This document shows, in pieces, positions 38,101 to 47,484 of a DNA stretch of 64,000 nt (position 1 is its first letter; each line of letters starts with the position of its first letter). Where the stretch lies: positions 930,001 through 994,000 of the forward strand of contig OOIN01000012.1 in the NCBI GenBank assembly GCA_900323505.1, written 5' to 3'. The position numbers and the translations under genes were made by a program. The notes below the pieces were generated by a model. The model searched no databases and was not told the DNA's origin. It saw nothing but the letters and a program-made list of their open reading frames with translations. Source of the stretch: Ustilago trichophora (taxonomy: Eukaryota; Basidiomycota; Ustilaginomycetes; Ustilaginales; Ustilaginaceae).

Positions 38101-38813
38101 CTCTGTCGCCTGCATGTGTAGTGTGGTAATGCCTTGTCGCACACTGGCAGCAAGGTGCTAAAGCCGAGACTGCATTGTAATTCCGTCTTTCCATGGGAAC
38201 GGCGGACGGTTGACTATGACGCCGAGCAAAAAGGCTGTGCCCAGCTTCATTTGATGCATCCGTCTGCCATACGGCACGCTCTTCACGACATCGTCTCGGT
38301 CCGTCTGGCGGAGCTGCCAAAAAAAAACATACTAATACAGGACAATGTCCTGACCTCGTCCACATCTGTAGTCGCTCTTTCCCTCCTTTCTTTGACTTAT
38401 ATCGTCTCTGCTTTCGGTAATTTCCTTCTTTCCGACGATCCTCTCTGTACTTCTGAGTACGTCACGCACATCCTGCAGTCTTCTCTGCACCATCAGCTAC
38501 ACTGCAGCAAGGTACTTCACTCAAACAACAAAATTGAGTTGCTGTGGTAACAACACGCTCACCAGCTGGACTGCACTATCCGACACCTATCGTGCTCGAC
38601 ACCCTTCACCCTCGTCAGAGTTTATTTTTCGATCTTTGGCGACAGGTGACTGCGCAGTCTCGACCTTCGACGGCCGAACAAACTTGAATCTTGCGGATTA
38701 CCGACCTGTCGTCTCATTCGAGTGGCCAGTTTCGTCAGCGGATACTCGGGTGGACCCAATCAGGTTGCACTCACCTTTTTCTTGTCACATATCACATTGA
38801 AGCGCGTGTGGCC
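34413..38813. other. 4.4-kb region with no supported gene, upstream of the zinc-finger gene
   Basis: By far the longest gap in the window. Open frames are all under 170 codons, many begin at non-ATG codons, and none shows a family. A 101-codon plus ORF at 34424-34729 starts 12 bases from the LYR ATG and is doubtful. A T-rich tract with T30 lies at 35093-35170, and TACAGTA copies at 34839 and 36225. The last 500 bases before 38814 are pyrimidine-rich and may be the 5' leader. Long upstream regions are common for developmental regulators; a non-coding RNA or a multi-exon gene is also possible. Confidence 0.5.
35093..35170. repeat. Poly-T tract (including T30)
   Basis: A nearly pure T stretch interrupted by single G residues, with an uninterrupted run of 30 T at 35125-35154. 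It could be a transposon-free slippage tract or a nucleosome-excluding element. No target-site duplication or retroposed body was seen next to it. Confidence 0.9.
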
Positions 38814-40988
38814 ATGTCCATGTTGACCACGCGCACTTCAACGCGTCAACTAGAGTCGCACAACTCCACTTCTTCGTTCGACCCAACCCGCCTTCCACCT
38901 TCCTCGGCGTCTTCGGCTTCTCATCTTGTCTCTCCTCCTCAGGCTAAAGCGGCTATGACAACGACTTGGCCTTCAGCTCAGCAACCTTCCACGACTTACA
39001 TCCCGGATCATCAGGCTTTTGGACACCAGGACCCAGCAGAATTGACTACCGCTGCTGCAAGAGGAGGAGCTAGGAGAATAGGCTACGTTACACGATCCAC
39101 TACCGGCACTCTTCCAAGGAACATCAGCATTCCTGAGCAGACCATGGGCCCTGCAACTCTGTTCGCCAACGGTACAACTGCACAGAATGGTGGCATGTTG
39201 CGCAAGAAGCGCCGCCGATACGGTCCTAAGCCCGAGCCTCCTTACACGTGCTTCTGTGGTAAAGTGTTTAAGCGACACGAACATATGCTGCGTCATCGAG
39301 CCACGCATGACGATGGCATCAAGTACGAGTGTCACATCTGTGGAAAGTGTTTCCGACGCCAAGATGTAATGCATCGCCACACCATGACCCACACGAGTCG
39401 CAGTCGTCTCCAGAACAAGATGCGCAACACTGCTGGTGGGACTTCTTCATCCGCTGCCGCTGCCGCTGCTGGGCCAAGCCGAAAGCCTGCAGGCGAAGAC
39501 AACAACAGCAAAGTTGGCAGCTCGAGCCGAAAGCGAGAGCAGGAGCACATCCATCTCGGCCATCCTGGTATGAGCCAGGACATGCTCGAGGATCCAACTC
39601 TGCGAGTGGGACTGGCCGAGTATCCGGGTACGCCGTCTTCGTCGCGCCACAACGAGGACCACCACATTGCAGCAGCCCAGCTGTACAGCGCCTGCAACGG
39701 CACTCGATACTCTTATCCTTCGTATTCCATCAACATGCAGCCTGGTCATGGCGCGGACATGAGCGAGGCTGGATATGCTCGATCCGACAGCTTGGGCGTG
39801 ATGGCAGACTATCACAGCCGCATGGGTTCGTCCATGTCTCCGCCTCCTCCATTCTTCCCTTTGCCAGCGGGGGGATTGGCACAGAACTCGTTTGAGGGTG
39901 GGCAGTTTAGCGTGGCGCTCGGTCGTCCGCATCTTGGTTTGTCTACGACGTTTGCTGGATCAGAGTACGAGTACGAGCCCAAGGCTAACGGTCATGAAGC
40001 TGGACACTACGCTCAGAGCTGGCACAGTGGCTATGCTTTTGCTCACGGTTCGGTGCACATGGGTGCCTCGGAATCCGAATGGAGCGAACAGAGTCCATCC
40101 GGACCTAGCACTCATTCCTTTGCCTCGCCAGCATGGAGTCAGAAGGCAGAGCTGACGAGGCGAGATGGTCCAGGCTCGATATCGGGCGGCACACCCTCGG
40201 GGCTATCAAACAGACAACTGTCGATGGACCCTGCGGCGCGCTGGCATCAGCACTCTCATTCACACCAACAGCAGCAGCATTACCAACAGGGTTCTCCTCT
40301 GATCAGTGGTGACGCTGGATTGCCGAGCTTCCATCGAAGCCCTGCATATGAGCCTAGACGACGTCTGTCGATACTGCATCCTCAAGATTGCTACTCCACC
40401 TCGGCTCAAGATGGGCATGGTGGCAAGAGCGACCTTCACAGCGAGTCTTCCGGAGCTGGATTGGGACTCTTTGACCAGTCACACTCTCAAACCCACGAAT
40501 CTGGCAGCCTGGGCTTCTTCCCTACACCCACCTTCACCAACTCATCGGCTGTGGGCGGCGGCGGCAGCGAACGACTGCCGATCCTACACCATTCATCACC
40601 CCACGTTGCGAATGGGACGCTACTGTCTTCGCCCTCCCACTACTTGGGTGCCGGGATGAATTCGATGCACGTGTCACAGGGATCCAGCAGTCAGCACTCT
40701 TGTTCGTATGCGCCGGAGAGCAAGCCAGGTTTTGGGTCAATGCTGAATGGTTCCGAGCAGTTCGATACGGGCTCGCCGCTGACCGAGGCTACGGGCAATG
40801 CTTCGCCGCAGAGCCATGTGTTTGGAAGCAGCGGCGGTGGACGTGATTCGATGCATCCAGAGGCAAAAGAGGAGGCGTCGGATCCACTTCTGGACCCGCA
40901 TTTGGCAGGAGGGAAGAACGGTAGCTACTCGTCGAGCTCTTCGACTGCCAGTGCGAACGGTGGTGGTCAGAGTAGCAGGCGCTGGTGA
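38814..40988 (+). CDS. C2H2 zinc-finger transcription factor
   Basis: A 724-residue protein with two adjacent zinc fingers near residues 143-196. Finger 1 is unusual, C-X1-C-X12-H-X3-H (CFCGKVFKRHEHMLRHRATH). Finger 2 is standard, C-X2-C-X12-H-X3-H (CHICGKCFRRQDVMHRHTMTH). A basic KKRRRYGPKP segment just before them may be the nuclear localisation signal. The rest is disordered Ser/Gly/His-rich, with a run of Ala after the fingers, fitting an activation domain. Smut fungi have two-finger factors (for example Biz1 and Mzr1) that act during plant colonisation, but I cannot say which, if either, this is. The ATG at 38814 is the first in the frame. The 4.4-kb upstream gap suggests complex control. 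Confidence 0.82.
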   Translation: MSMLTTRTSTRQLESHNSTSSFDPTRLPPSSASSASHLVSPPQAKAAMTTTWPSAQQPSTTYIPDHQAFGHQDPAELTTAAARGGARRIGYVTRSTTGTLPRNISIPEQTMGPATLFANGTTAQNGGMLRKKRRRYGPKPEPPYTCFCGKVFKRHEHMLRHRATHDDGIKYECHICGKCFRRQDVMHRHTMTHTSRSRLQNKMRNTAGGTSSSAAAAAAGPSRKPAGEDNNSKVGSSSRKREQEHIHLGHPGMSQDMLEDPTLRVGLAEYPGTPSSSRHNEDHHIAAAQLYSACNGTRYSYPSYSINMQPGHGADMSEAGYARSDSLGVMADYHSRMGSSMSPPPPFFPLPAGGLAQNSFEGGQFSVALGRPHLGLSTTFAGSEYEYEPKANGHEAGHYAQSWHSGYAFAHGSVHMGASESEWSEQSPSGPSTHSFASPAWSQKAELTRRDGPGSISGGTPSGLSNRQLSMDPAARWHQHSHSHQQQQHYQQGSPLISGDAGLPSFHRSPAYEPRRRLSILHPQDCYSTSAQDGHGGKSDLHSESSGAGLGLFDQSHSQTHESGSLGFFPTPTFTNSSAVGGGGSERLPILHHSSPHVANGTLLSSPSHYLGAGMNSMHVSQGSSSQHSCSYAPESKPGFGSMLNGSEQFDTGSPLTEATGNASPQSHVFGSSGGGRDSMHPEAKEEASDPLLDPHLAGGKNGSYSSSSSTASANGGGQSSRRW

Positions 40989-42264
40989 GAAAGATGCAAC
41001 GGTACGTCTTGCACCAATGTTGTCGGCAAAGACTAGCTCTGCTTTCTAGCATCGCTCCTTCTTCCTCGCCCTTATCGACAGTACTTTTGAGCTCAAAACT
41101 CTTTCAGCATAGTGTCGAGAGCTGCACCTTGCTTCGCACAAGAGAGCCTTGTCGACTCCCGCTCAATGCATTCATCCAGCATCTCATACACCAAATTCGA
41201 CGTCATACACTTGTCGCGACCCCCGACATTCATCACAACAATGCCCACCATCTACCCATGATCATCTTCGGAACCGAAAGCGTCTTGCAACCAAATAGAA
41301 TTAGGCATCCATGTATCCCCTATCCACGCAGATTAGTACACACTTTTGAGCCTCGTAGAATCGATGTTAACCATAGACTGACGGTTTCCCTCAGCATTCT
41401 GCTCCGCCGAGCTTGTGTGCATGATGAGGTGTTTGAAGGATCGATGATGAGGATAAAGGAATGGAGAACAAAGATGGCGTTGTGTTTGGTGGTCGCGTAA
41501 GTCACGCGTTGCGATAAAAAGAAAAGAAAAGAAAAGGAAAAAAAAAAAAAAAACAAAAAAAAAAAAAAAAGAATAAGAATAAGAATAGAAAAGTGTTGGT
41601 TTCGGTTGTCTGCAATTCTGCTCACCAAGCATTCAAGACAGGGGCTCGAGTTTATATTCTGAATTGCAGAGTTGGAATACGGAATCTGCACACATCTGCA
41701 AAGCGCAAATACAAATTCGGTTGCTCTGCAGCAACACACACAATATCAACACGTCGCTTTGTTGGACCCTGAATTGTTTTGGGATTCGGCAACACCACCA
41801 CCATAGCCTTTGCTGGCACCGTCACCATTTGGCTTCCCCGTCATCATCAACCCACTCGCCTTTCGATCCATCGCTGCTGAACAAGATTAAGCTCGGGCAA
41901 ACTTAGCCACGTCCTACCCTCGACTTGCTTTTGCTTCTCTTCCTTCTCCTTCTCGACACGGACGTTCAGGCATTTGTACAAGCCCATTCATTCCGCTGTG
42001 TTCTCAGACCTCTCTCGTATTCAGCATCTCTGCATCCTTTCATCGTCTCTTCAGTCTCTCATCACGCAACAACGCACCTGCAAACAAAAATACAAGCTCA
42101 CATTGATCCCGCTCGGAAACGCATCTTTGATCGACCAAAGCAGCACACATTCATCCAGATCGACCTAGTCTACTCAGCATACAAATCATTGCTCCAACCA
42201 CTCCACTCGCTATCGCTTCTTTTGGCATCCACCTTCTCCGTTCCTAACCGGCACCCATCCAACA
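40989..42264. promoter_or_regulatory. Intergenic region, zinc-finger gene / sorting nexin
   Basis: 1.28 kb holding the 3' UTR of the zinc-finger gene and the promoter and leader of the sorting nexin. Two A16 runs separated by one C lie at 41538-41570, within a longer A/G tract. The last 400 bases are C/T-rich, as upstream of the RRM gene. No gene is visible. Confidence 0.5.
41538..41570. repeat. Poly-A tract (A16-C-A16)
   Basis: A purine tract in non-coding DNA, flanked by AAAAG units on the left and AATAAG units on the right. It lies about 700 bases upstream of the sorting nexin ATG. Confidence 0.9.
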
Positions 42265-45200
42265 ATGACAAACGATGTTTCTCCCACAGGTTCGGTTCGA
42301 TCCATCGCCTCCAGTCGTTCAGGAACGCTCTCTCGTCCACCTCCGCCGCCTAAGCCATCCCATCTCTCTTCCGCTTTTACCGGCACATGCAACTCGATTG
42401 CACTCCGTCACTACATCCAGACACATACCACAGGCGGCTCCTTTACCACACATTCTCCCTCCACTGCCACTATCAGCCGGGCTCACCTCGGCCACGGCTA
42501 TGACTCGTCTACCGTAGATCACTTTGTCGATGCCTTTGACACATCCAGCGAGGATGAAGATGAACACAATCACTCGACCAGCAGACCCTCTGTCCGTGGG
42601 AGGACCTACACGGCCCCTTCTGTCAGCAGAGTGTTTGACCTCAGCTCCCACGATCAGGATGCGGGCGATGGTACTACTCGGCTCGTTCGCAACCAGCCTA
42701 TCGCAATCAATGGGTCTGGCCCTTCGCGTGTGGGCAACTTGAGAAGCATGTTTGAAGCTGCTGTCCCCACCACGTCGACATCGGTAGCCTTGTCAAGGCA
42801 GAATACGGGCATCGCCTTCCAGCACACTGGCACAAAGTCCAAGCCACGCATCAGCAACCAGGTCCGCATGCTTCAGGCACAGATCACCGGCGATCGCTTC
42901 AACGGTCTCGCAGGTGCTCTCAACGTTGCCGATGCACGTTCCTCGGTCATCATTGAGAAGCGTTCTGAACGAAGTGATCACCAGCGAGAAGCTACCGATC
43001 TGAGTCAGGCCAGCTCCATCTACCGCACGGCAACCCAGGATCTTTTCGGCGACGCACTCAAGATGGACGCAGTCGTTATGCCACCCATTTCCAACACTGA
43101 TACCCTCAAGGCCTCACCTTCCAGCTCCTTTCCTTCCGCTTCCAGCGCATTTGCAAGCCACTTGACGCAAGAACCAAGTACCATCGATACCGACGCCACC
43201 ATCTCTCGCTCCACATCCGCCAAGAACGGCTTGACCTCTTCAAGAATCCTCAACATTGCAGCTCAGCATGATCGCGATGACAGCTCGGCAACGATCCGAC
43301 CAAGTCACTCAAACCAGGATATCACCGCGACTCCTGCATCTCGCAACGGCACAATCAGCTCACCCGATGCCATCGCCGGTACAGCACGTCGTCGATCCAC
43401 TCGCTTAGCCAGCAGCTCCAAGAAGGGTCGCTTGAGTTCGATCTTCACCGCCAGCCCGCAGTCATCTGATTGCAGCGGGAGTGTGGATCAAAATGGTGCA
43501 GGAGGTATCTCTCCATCTCCTTCAGGCGTTTCCATCGCCAATTGCTCAGCTTCCGAGGCGCAATCAGAAGCTGAGAGGTCAAGGGAGCCGTCAATGTTGA
43601 TCGCCGATGACGATGATGTAAGCTTCTCCAGGACAAGCCACCATCTGTGTGCCGACGATGGCAGCCGCTTCGATCTCGATTGGGGAAGCAATGCTAGTCC
43701 GGCCAAGGCGACCAGTGTGCGACGCATAATGCTCGAAACTCTGACAGACAGCAGCACAGAAGATCAGGCTGCATCTTCGACTCTGGACGAAGTCGAAGAA
43801 GCCACGATCGATGCCAATCCTCGCCGCAATCCACGGCTCAGTGCAGAGGTGGTCACAATGAAAGCTGGGCCAAGCCCAATTCGGCCTCCTTCCATCGTCC
43901 TCAACCTCAACTCGAGCGAGGATAGCACCGATACCCCTGCACCAGCCCCTTCCAGCGAAGATACACCCCTTCCAGCATCCGGATCCACCCTGGCACCCAC
44001 CACTGCTTCCGTACTGCACGCCCCTCGTCCGATCAGCGCACGAATGCCCCAGCCGGGCATCGGAAAGCCCGCACGTGCGCTCTACGACTTCGAAGGCGAG
44101 GCTGCCTTCAATGAGCTCATCATTCGAGCTGGACAGCCGTTCGACATCATCAAAGAGCAGCTGGCCGGTGGATGGAGTCTCGGTGTCGTGTGGGACGAAG
44201 ACGGTGTGCCGACACGAGGTCTCATTCCACAAGGATGGTACTGCTACATTCAGGACTTCACTCGGTCCCCTCCGGCCAGTCATGGCATTGAACCGCCTCC
44301 GACTCCAGATCTCGTCGGACAAGATGCTGAGGCTGATAATGTCAGTCTGCCGCCTGCTGCCGTCTCTTCAGACCGAAGTCCGACCTCGCAAGGATCGCGA
44401 CTGGGCTCGAAGGCTGAGTCGCCGATCCATCGCATCGGTTCAGTTGGACGGTCGCAGTCGCGGGTCTTGCCTGCAGAATACAAGCAGATCAAGGAGGAGC
44501 AAATGCTGTCACAAAGCACAAATGGCTCCGTCCACAGAGTTTCGACTTCAACTCCGCCATCTGAAGTTCAAGCTGCGGTAGAGCCTCAGACTCCGCCTAT
44601 CTCGGTCAGCGCTTTCTTGCATATTGGCAACAAGGCTGCCCAATGGCAGGAGGTTGAGACAGCCGACTCCAAGACACAGCAAATTGACACGCAGAGTCAC
44701 ACAGACAGCATTGTCGTGGACAACCATGAGATGCAAGACGATGATCACGCCACCGTCTTTGCAAACAGCGGCAATGCAATCGACGGCATGCCTGCTGTGT
44801 CTACGGAAGCGAACCCGATCGATTGGTCTGCAGTTGCTGCTTCCCAGCCACAAGCAGAGGCGACGCAAACGGAGACAATGCAAATGACAAACGGCACCGT
44901 CGAACAAGCTTACGACAATGCTACACCAGCTCCGGAGACCGTGTCGACAGCCACCACAGGCTCCGACTGGACAGGCAGCATTTTTGGCAAAAAGACCTTT
45001 AATCGTTTTGCCAGCTTTGTCACCAGCGGTGCTGAGGACTATGTCCTGTCCAACTCGGATATTGCGGAGGATGAGCGTTCGCGTAGCATTGCTCGTAAAG
45101 TGTCCGGAGGTAAGCCTTCCGTGCCGCTTGCTTTGACCGAAGTGGTGGAGGAGGATGAAGGTGCGTTTGGTGGCGATGGAGCCGTTCATAGCAGCAAGGC

Positions 45201-47235
45201 CAGTGTGTACAATGATGCAACCCGCGCCGTGGAAGGCTGTACAACGGAGGCGGAGGTGAGCGTGGAAGATCCAAATCGCCACTTCGTCATCGCCGGTCCG
45301 GCTGGTCCAAAGTGGAAGAGCAAATGTCCGCCGTTCCTCGTCCAAGTCCACCATCCGGAGAAGAGGACCAAGCTCAACGGCATGCAAGAGTACACTGTAT
45401 ATCACGTCACCAGTACCTATCCGCTGAAGAAGGCTGCTGAAGATGCGGAAGACGGCGACCTTGCCGGTAGTCATGGATGCATCCCCTACGATCCTCTCGG
45501 CGGGCCTTACCCACCAGGTGCGCAAGTCACGGTGCTTCGCCGGTTCACCCAGTTTGAATGGCTTCACCAAGTTCTTTCCAAGCACTACTCTGCTCTTCTC
45601 ATCCCTCCTCCTCCCGAGAAACAGTACTCTGGCCGGTTCGCCTCGGACTTCATCGAAACCCGTCGTGCCGATCTGGAAATGTGGATCTCGAGACTTGTCC
45701 GGCATCCCGTGCTGCGATACTCGGAACCGATGCAATTCTTCCTCAGTTGCGAAGATGAGGCTACCTGGCGCACCAATGCAGCTGCGTTGCTGCGTTATGG
45801 AGAAATCTCCCCGATCGGTAAAGCGGCAAAAGGTGGCGTCTTTGCACAGACATGGCATCCGGACTTCAATTTCGACTCCACTGAAGCTGCCGAAGAAGCT
45901 GATCGCATGGAATTGTTCCTCAAAGCGCTCGAGAAGACGATCAATGGTGTGGGTGGCCACAACGCGGGCAAGAACGGTGTACTGGCAGCGTTCAAAGGCC
46001 ATCGCGAGGGCAATGTTGCCACTTCGTCGACCTACCGCGATCTCTCGTATACGCTTCTTCGTACGCTGACCGGTGCTGGAGCTGGCCCCTCGGATGGGAA
46101 AGAGGCTAATGCAGTATTCACCGACGACGATGCGCATCGAATCCACGGTCCACCCATGGGCAACGTAGGCCGTCGTAGCGAAACCGGCGCCACAAACGAA
46201 CACGGCGCCTGGTGTTGGAGAGAAGACTGTCAAGACTGTCTCAACCTCACCAGCGCGCTCCAGAACACGGCCGAATGTCTACAGAACGTCGCCGACATCT
46301 ACGAATCCCATGCTCGCGAAACACTGCTTCGACAGCACGAACGATTCAAAGAAGTCTCTCGACCGCATACCATGGCACAGGCGTTGCTCGAGACACATCG
46401 TACCACCCTATCGCGCTACCGCGAGGCTACGGGTGAGGTGGTGGATCCCTGGGCCGATGGGGTTTCTGAGGATGACAAGGTTGAGAATTATCCCAATTCG
46501 AAAGGAGCTGAAGTGGGAGCAGCGATGAAGCCTGGTGAGGAAGCTGAGAAAGTCGCTAGCCGATGCGAGACGGTTCTCAACGTAACTCTATCGGAGATGG
46601 ACCGATTGCATGATGAACGAGTGCAAGATTACCACGCGCTCGGACGTAGTCTGTTGGATGGAGAGATCGAGCTTTACGAATCAATCCTGGAGCAGCTGAA
46701 AACGGCTCGATTGCACTACGACGAGGAGTACTACGATCGCGAACCTGATTTCCACATTTTGGCCAGTCGGTATCAGCCCGAGTTGGCGAGACCCAAAAAG
46801 CCTAGTGCACCGTTGCTCATGCCGAGCGCTGCACAGGGTGGACTTGGAGGATTACGAAGCGCAGCTGCGGGCGGGGTTGGGCTGTTGATTAGTCAAGCTA
46901 CGGGTGGCGGTGGAGTTACCAGACCGGCAAGTATCGGAATTGAGGGAGGATCGGTTGGATGCGATCGATCGGCTTTGGCTTCACCCAGAGGACCAGATGT
47001 CAGTTTAGGAGAAGGTGAGCGAAGTTCAGAAGGAGGAGGAAAAGGTGGGTTTATGAGCAGCTTTTTAACGCCCAGTACGATAAAGCATAGACCATCGAAC
47101 GGTCGTCTGATGGATAGCACCAATGTCCTAGCCAATGCCAGTGCAGCAGATGCAGCTTTGAGAGCTGTCAGTATCAAGCATGGTGGTTCGCTTGATCAGA
47201 GGTCTAGTTCGTATTTCTCGGCCATCTGGCGGTGA
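42265..47235 (+). CDS. SH3-PX-BAR sorting nexin (SNX9-like)
   Basis: Single-exon gene of 1,656 codons. SNX9-type proteins bind phosphoinositides and curve membranes in endocytosis and endosomal traffic. Domains in order: a disordered region of about 600 residues; an SH3 domain at about 601-665 (ARALYDFEGEAAFNELIIRA); a linker; a KKTFNRFASFVTSGAEDYVL segment near 910 that closely matches the NRFSxFVKSG linker of SNX9; a PX domain at about 1015-1165 (RRFTQFEWLHQVLSKHY, then RRADLEMWISRLVRHP, whose arginines line the lipid pocket); and a helical BAR-like region at about 1300-1510 (NTAECLQNVADIYESHARE). The Ser/Gly-rich tail ends SSYFSAIWR. The protein is two to three times longer than animal SNX9, chiefly in the N-terminus. 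The ATG at 42265 is the first in the frame. Confidence 0.88.
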   Translation: MTNDVSPTGSVRSIASSRSGTLSRPPPPPKPSHLSSAFTGTCNSIALRHYIQTHTTGGSFTTHSPSTATISRAHLGHGYDSSTVDHFVDAFDTSSEDEDEHNHSTSRPSVRGRTYTAPSVSRVFDLSSHDQDAGDGTTRLVRNQPIAINGSGPSRVGNLRSMFEAAVPTTSTSVALSRQNTGIAFQHTGTKSKPRISNQVRMLQAQITGDRFNGLAGALNVADARSSVIIEKRSERSDHQREATDLSQASSIYRTATQDLFGDALKMDAVVMPPISNTDTLKASPSSSFPSASSAFASHLTQEPSTIDTDATISRSTSAKNGLTSSRILNIAAQHDRDDSSATIRPSHSNQDITATPASRNGTISSPDAIAGTARRRSTRLASSSKKGRLSSIFTASPQSSDCSGSVDQNGAGGISPSPSGVSIANCSASEAQSEAERSREPSMLIADDDDVSFSRTSHHLCADDGSRFDLDWGSNASPAKATSVRRIMLETLTDSSTEDQAASSTLDEVEEATIDANPRRNPRLSAEVVTMKAGPSPIRPPSIVLNLNSSEDSTDTPAPAPSSEDTPLPASGSTLAPTTASVLHAPRPISARMPQPGIGKPARALYDFEGEAAFNELIIRAGQPFDIIKEQLAGGWSLGVVWDEDGVPTRGLIPQGWYCYIQDFTRSPPASHGIEPPPTPDLVGQDAEADNVSLPPAAVSSDRSPTSQGSRLGSKAESPIHRIGSVGRSQSRVLPAEYKQIKEEQMLSQSTNGSVHRVSTSTPPSEVQAAVEPQTPPISVSAFLHIGNKAAQWQEVETADSKTQQIDTQSHTDSIVVDNHEMQDDDHATVFANSGNAIDGMPAVSTEANPIDWSAVAASQPQAEATQTETMQMTNGTVEQAYDNATPAPETVSTATTGSDWTGSIFGKKTFNRFASFVTSGAEDYVLSNSDIAEDERSRSIARKVSGGKPSVPLALTEVVEEDEGAFGGDGAVHSSKASVYNDATRAVEGCTTEAEVSVEDPNRHFVIAGPAGPKWKSKCPPFLVQVHHPEKRTKLNGMQEYTVYHVTSTYPLKKAAEDAEDGDLAGSHGCIPYDPLGGPYPPGAQVTVLRRFTQFEWLHQVLSKHYSALLIPPPPEKQYSGRFASDFIETRRADLEMWISRLVRHPVLRYSEPMQFFLSCEDEATWRTNAAALLRYGEISPIGKAAKGGVFAQTWHPDFNFDSTEAAEEADRMELFLKALEKTINGVGGHNAGKNGVLAAFKGHREGNVATSSTYRDLSYTLLRTLTGAGAGPSDGKEANAVFTDDDAHRIHGPPMGNVGRRSETGATNEHGAWCWREDCQDCLNLTSALQNTAECLQNVADIYESHARETLLRQHERFKEVSRPHTMAQALLETHRTTLSRYREATGEVVDPWADGVSEDDKVENYPNSKGAEVGAAMKPGEEAEKVASRCETVLNVTLSEMDRLHDERVQDYHALGRSLLDGEIELYESILEQLKTARLHYDEEYYDREPDFHILASRYQPELARPKKPSAPLLMPSAAQGGLGGLRSAAAGGVGLLISQATGGGGVTRPASIGIEGGSVGCDRSALASPRGPDVSLGEGERSSEGGGKGGFMSSFLTPSTIKHRPSNGRLMDSTNVLANASAADAALRAVSIKHGGSLDQRSSSYFSAIWR

Positions 47236-47484
47236 GATTTTGGCATGCAATGCTGAAGTTTTGTCTCTTTCAAATTCGCAAAGGATGAGGTTGTGTTTTG
47301 TTTACACTGTGATGGTGGTGATTTGTGGTTCTGGCGGTGAGGCTGTGTGTGGTGGGGACTTGCTTCAACTTGACACTTTTCATCTCGAGACTCGCATTCA
47401 TGATTCATGCATGCATACAATATGCCGTTTGATTTATTTAGTATCTTGACTAGAATTCGGTATGGAACAAGATGTACAACAGGA
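47236..47484. other. Convergent intergenic region
   Basis: 249 bases between the stops of the sorting nexin and the galactanase-like gene. It holds both 3' ends. I see no other feature. Confidence 0.6.

Noticed and set aside
44548..46233. 561-codon minus-strand frame inside the sorting nexin, and the 536-codon minus-strand frame at 53409-55019 inside condensin
   Set aside because: Both mirror strongly supported genes on the other strand and encode no recognisable domain.
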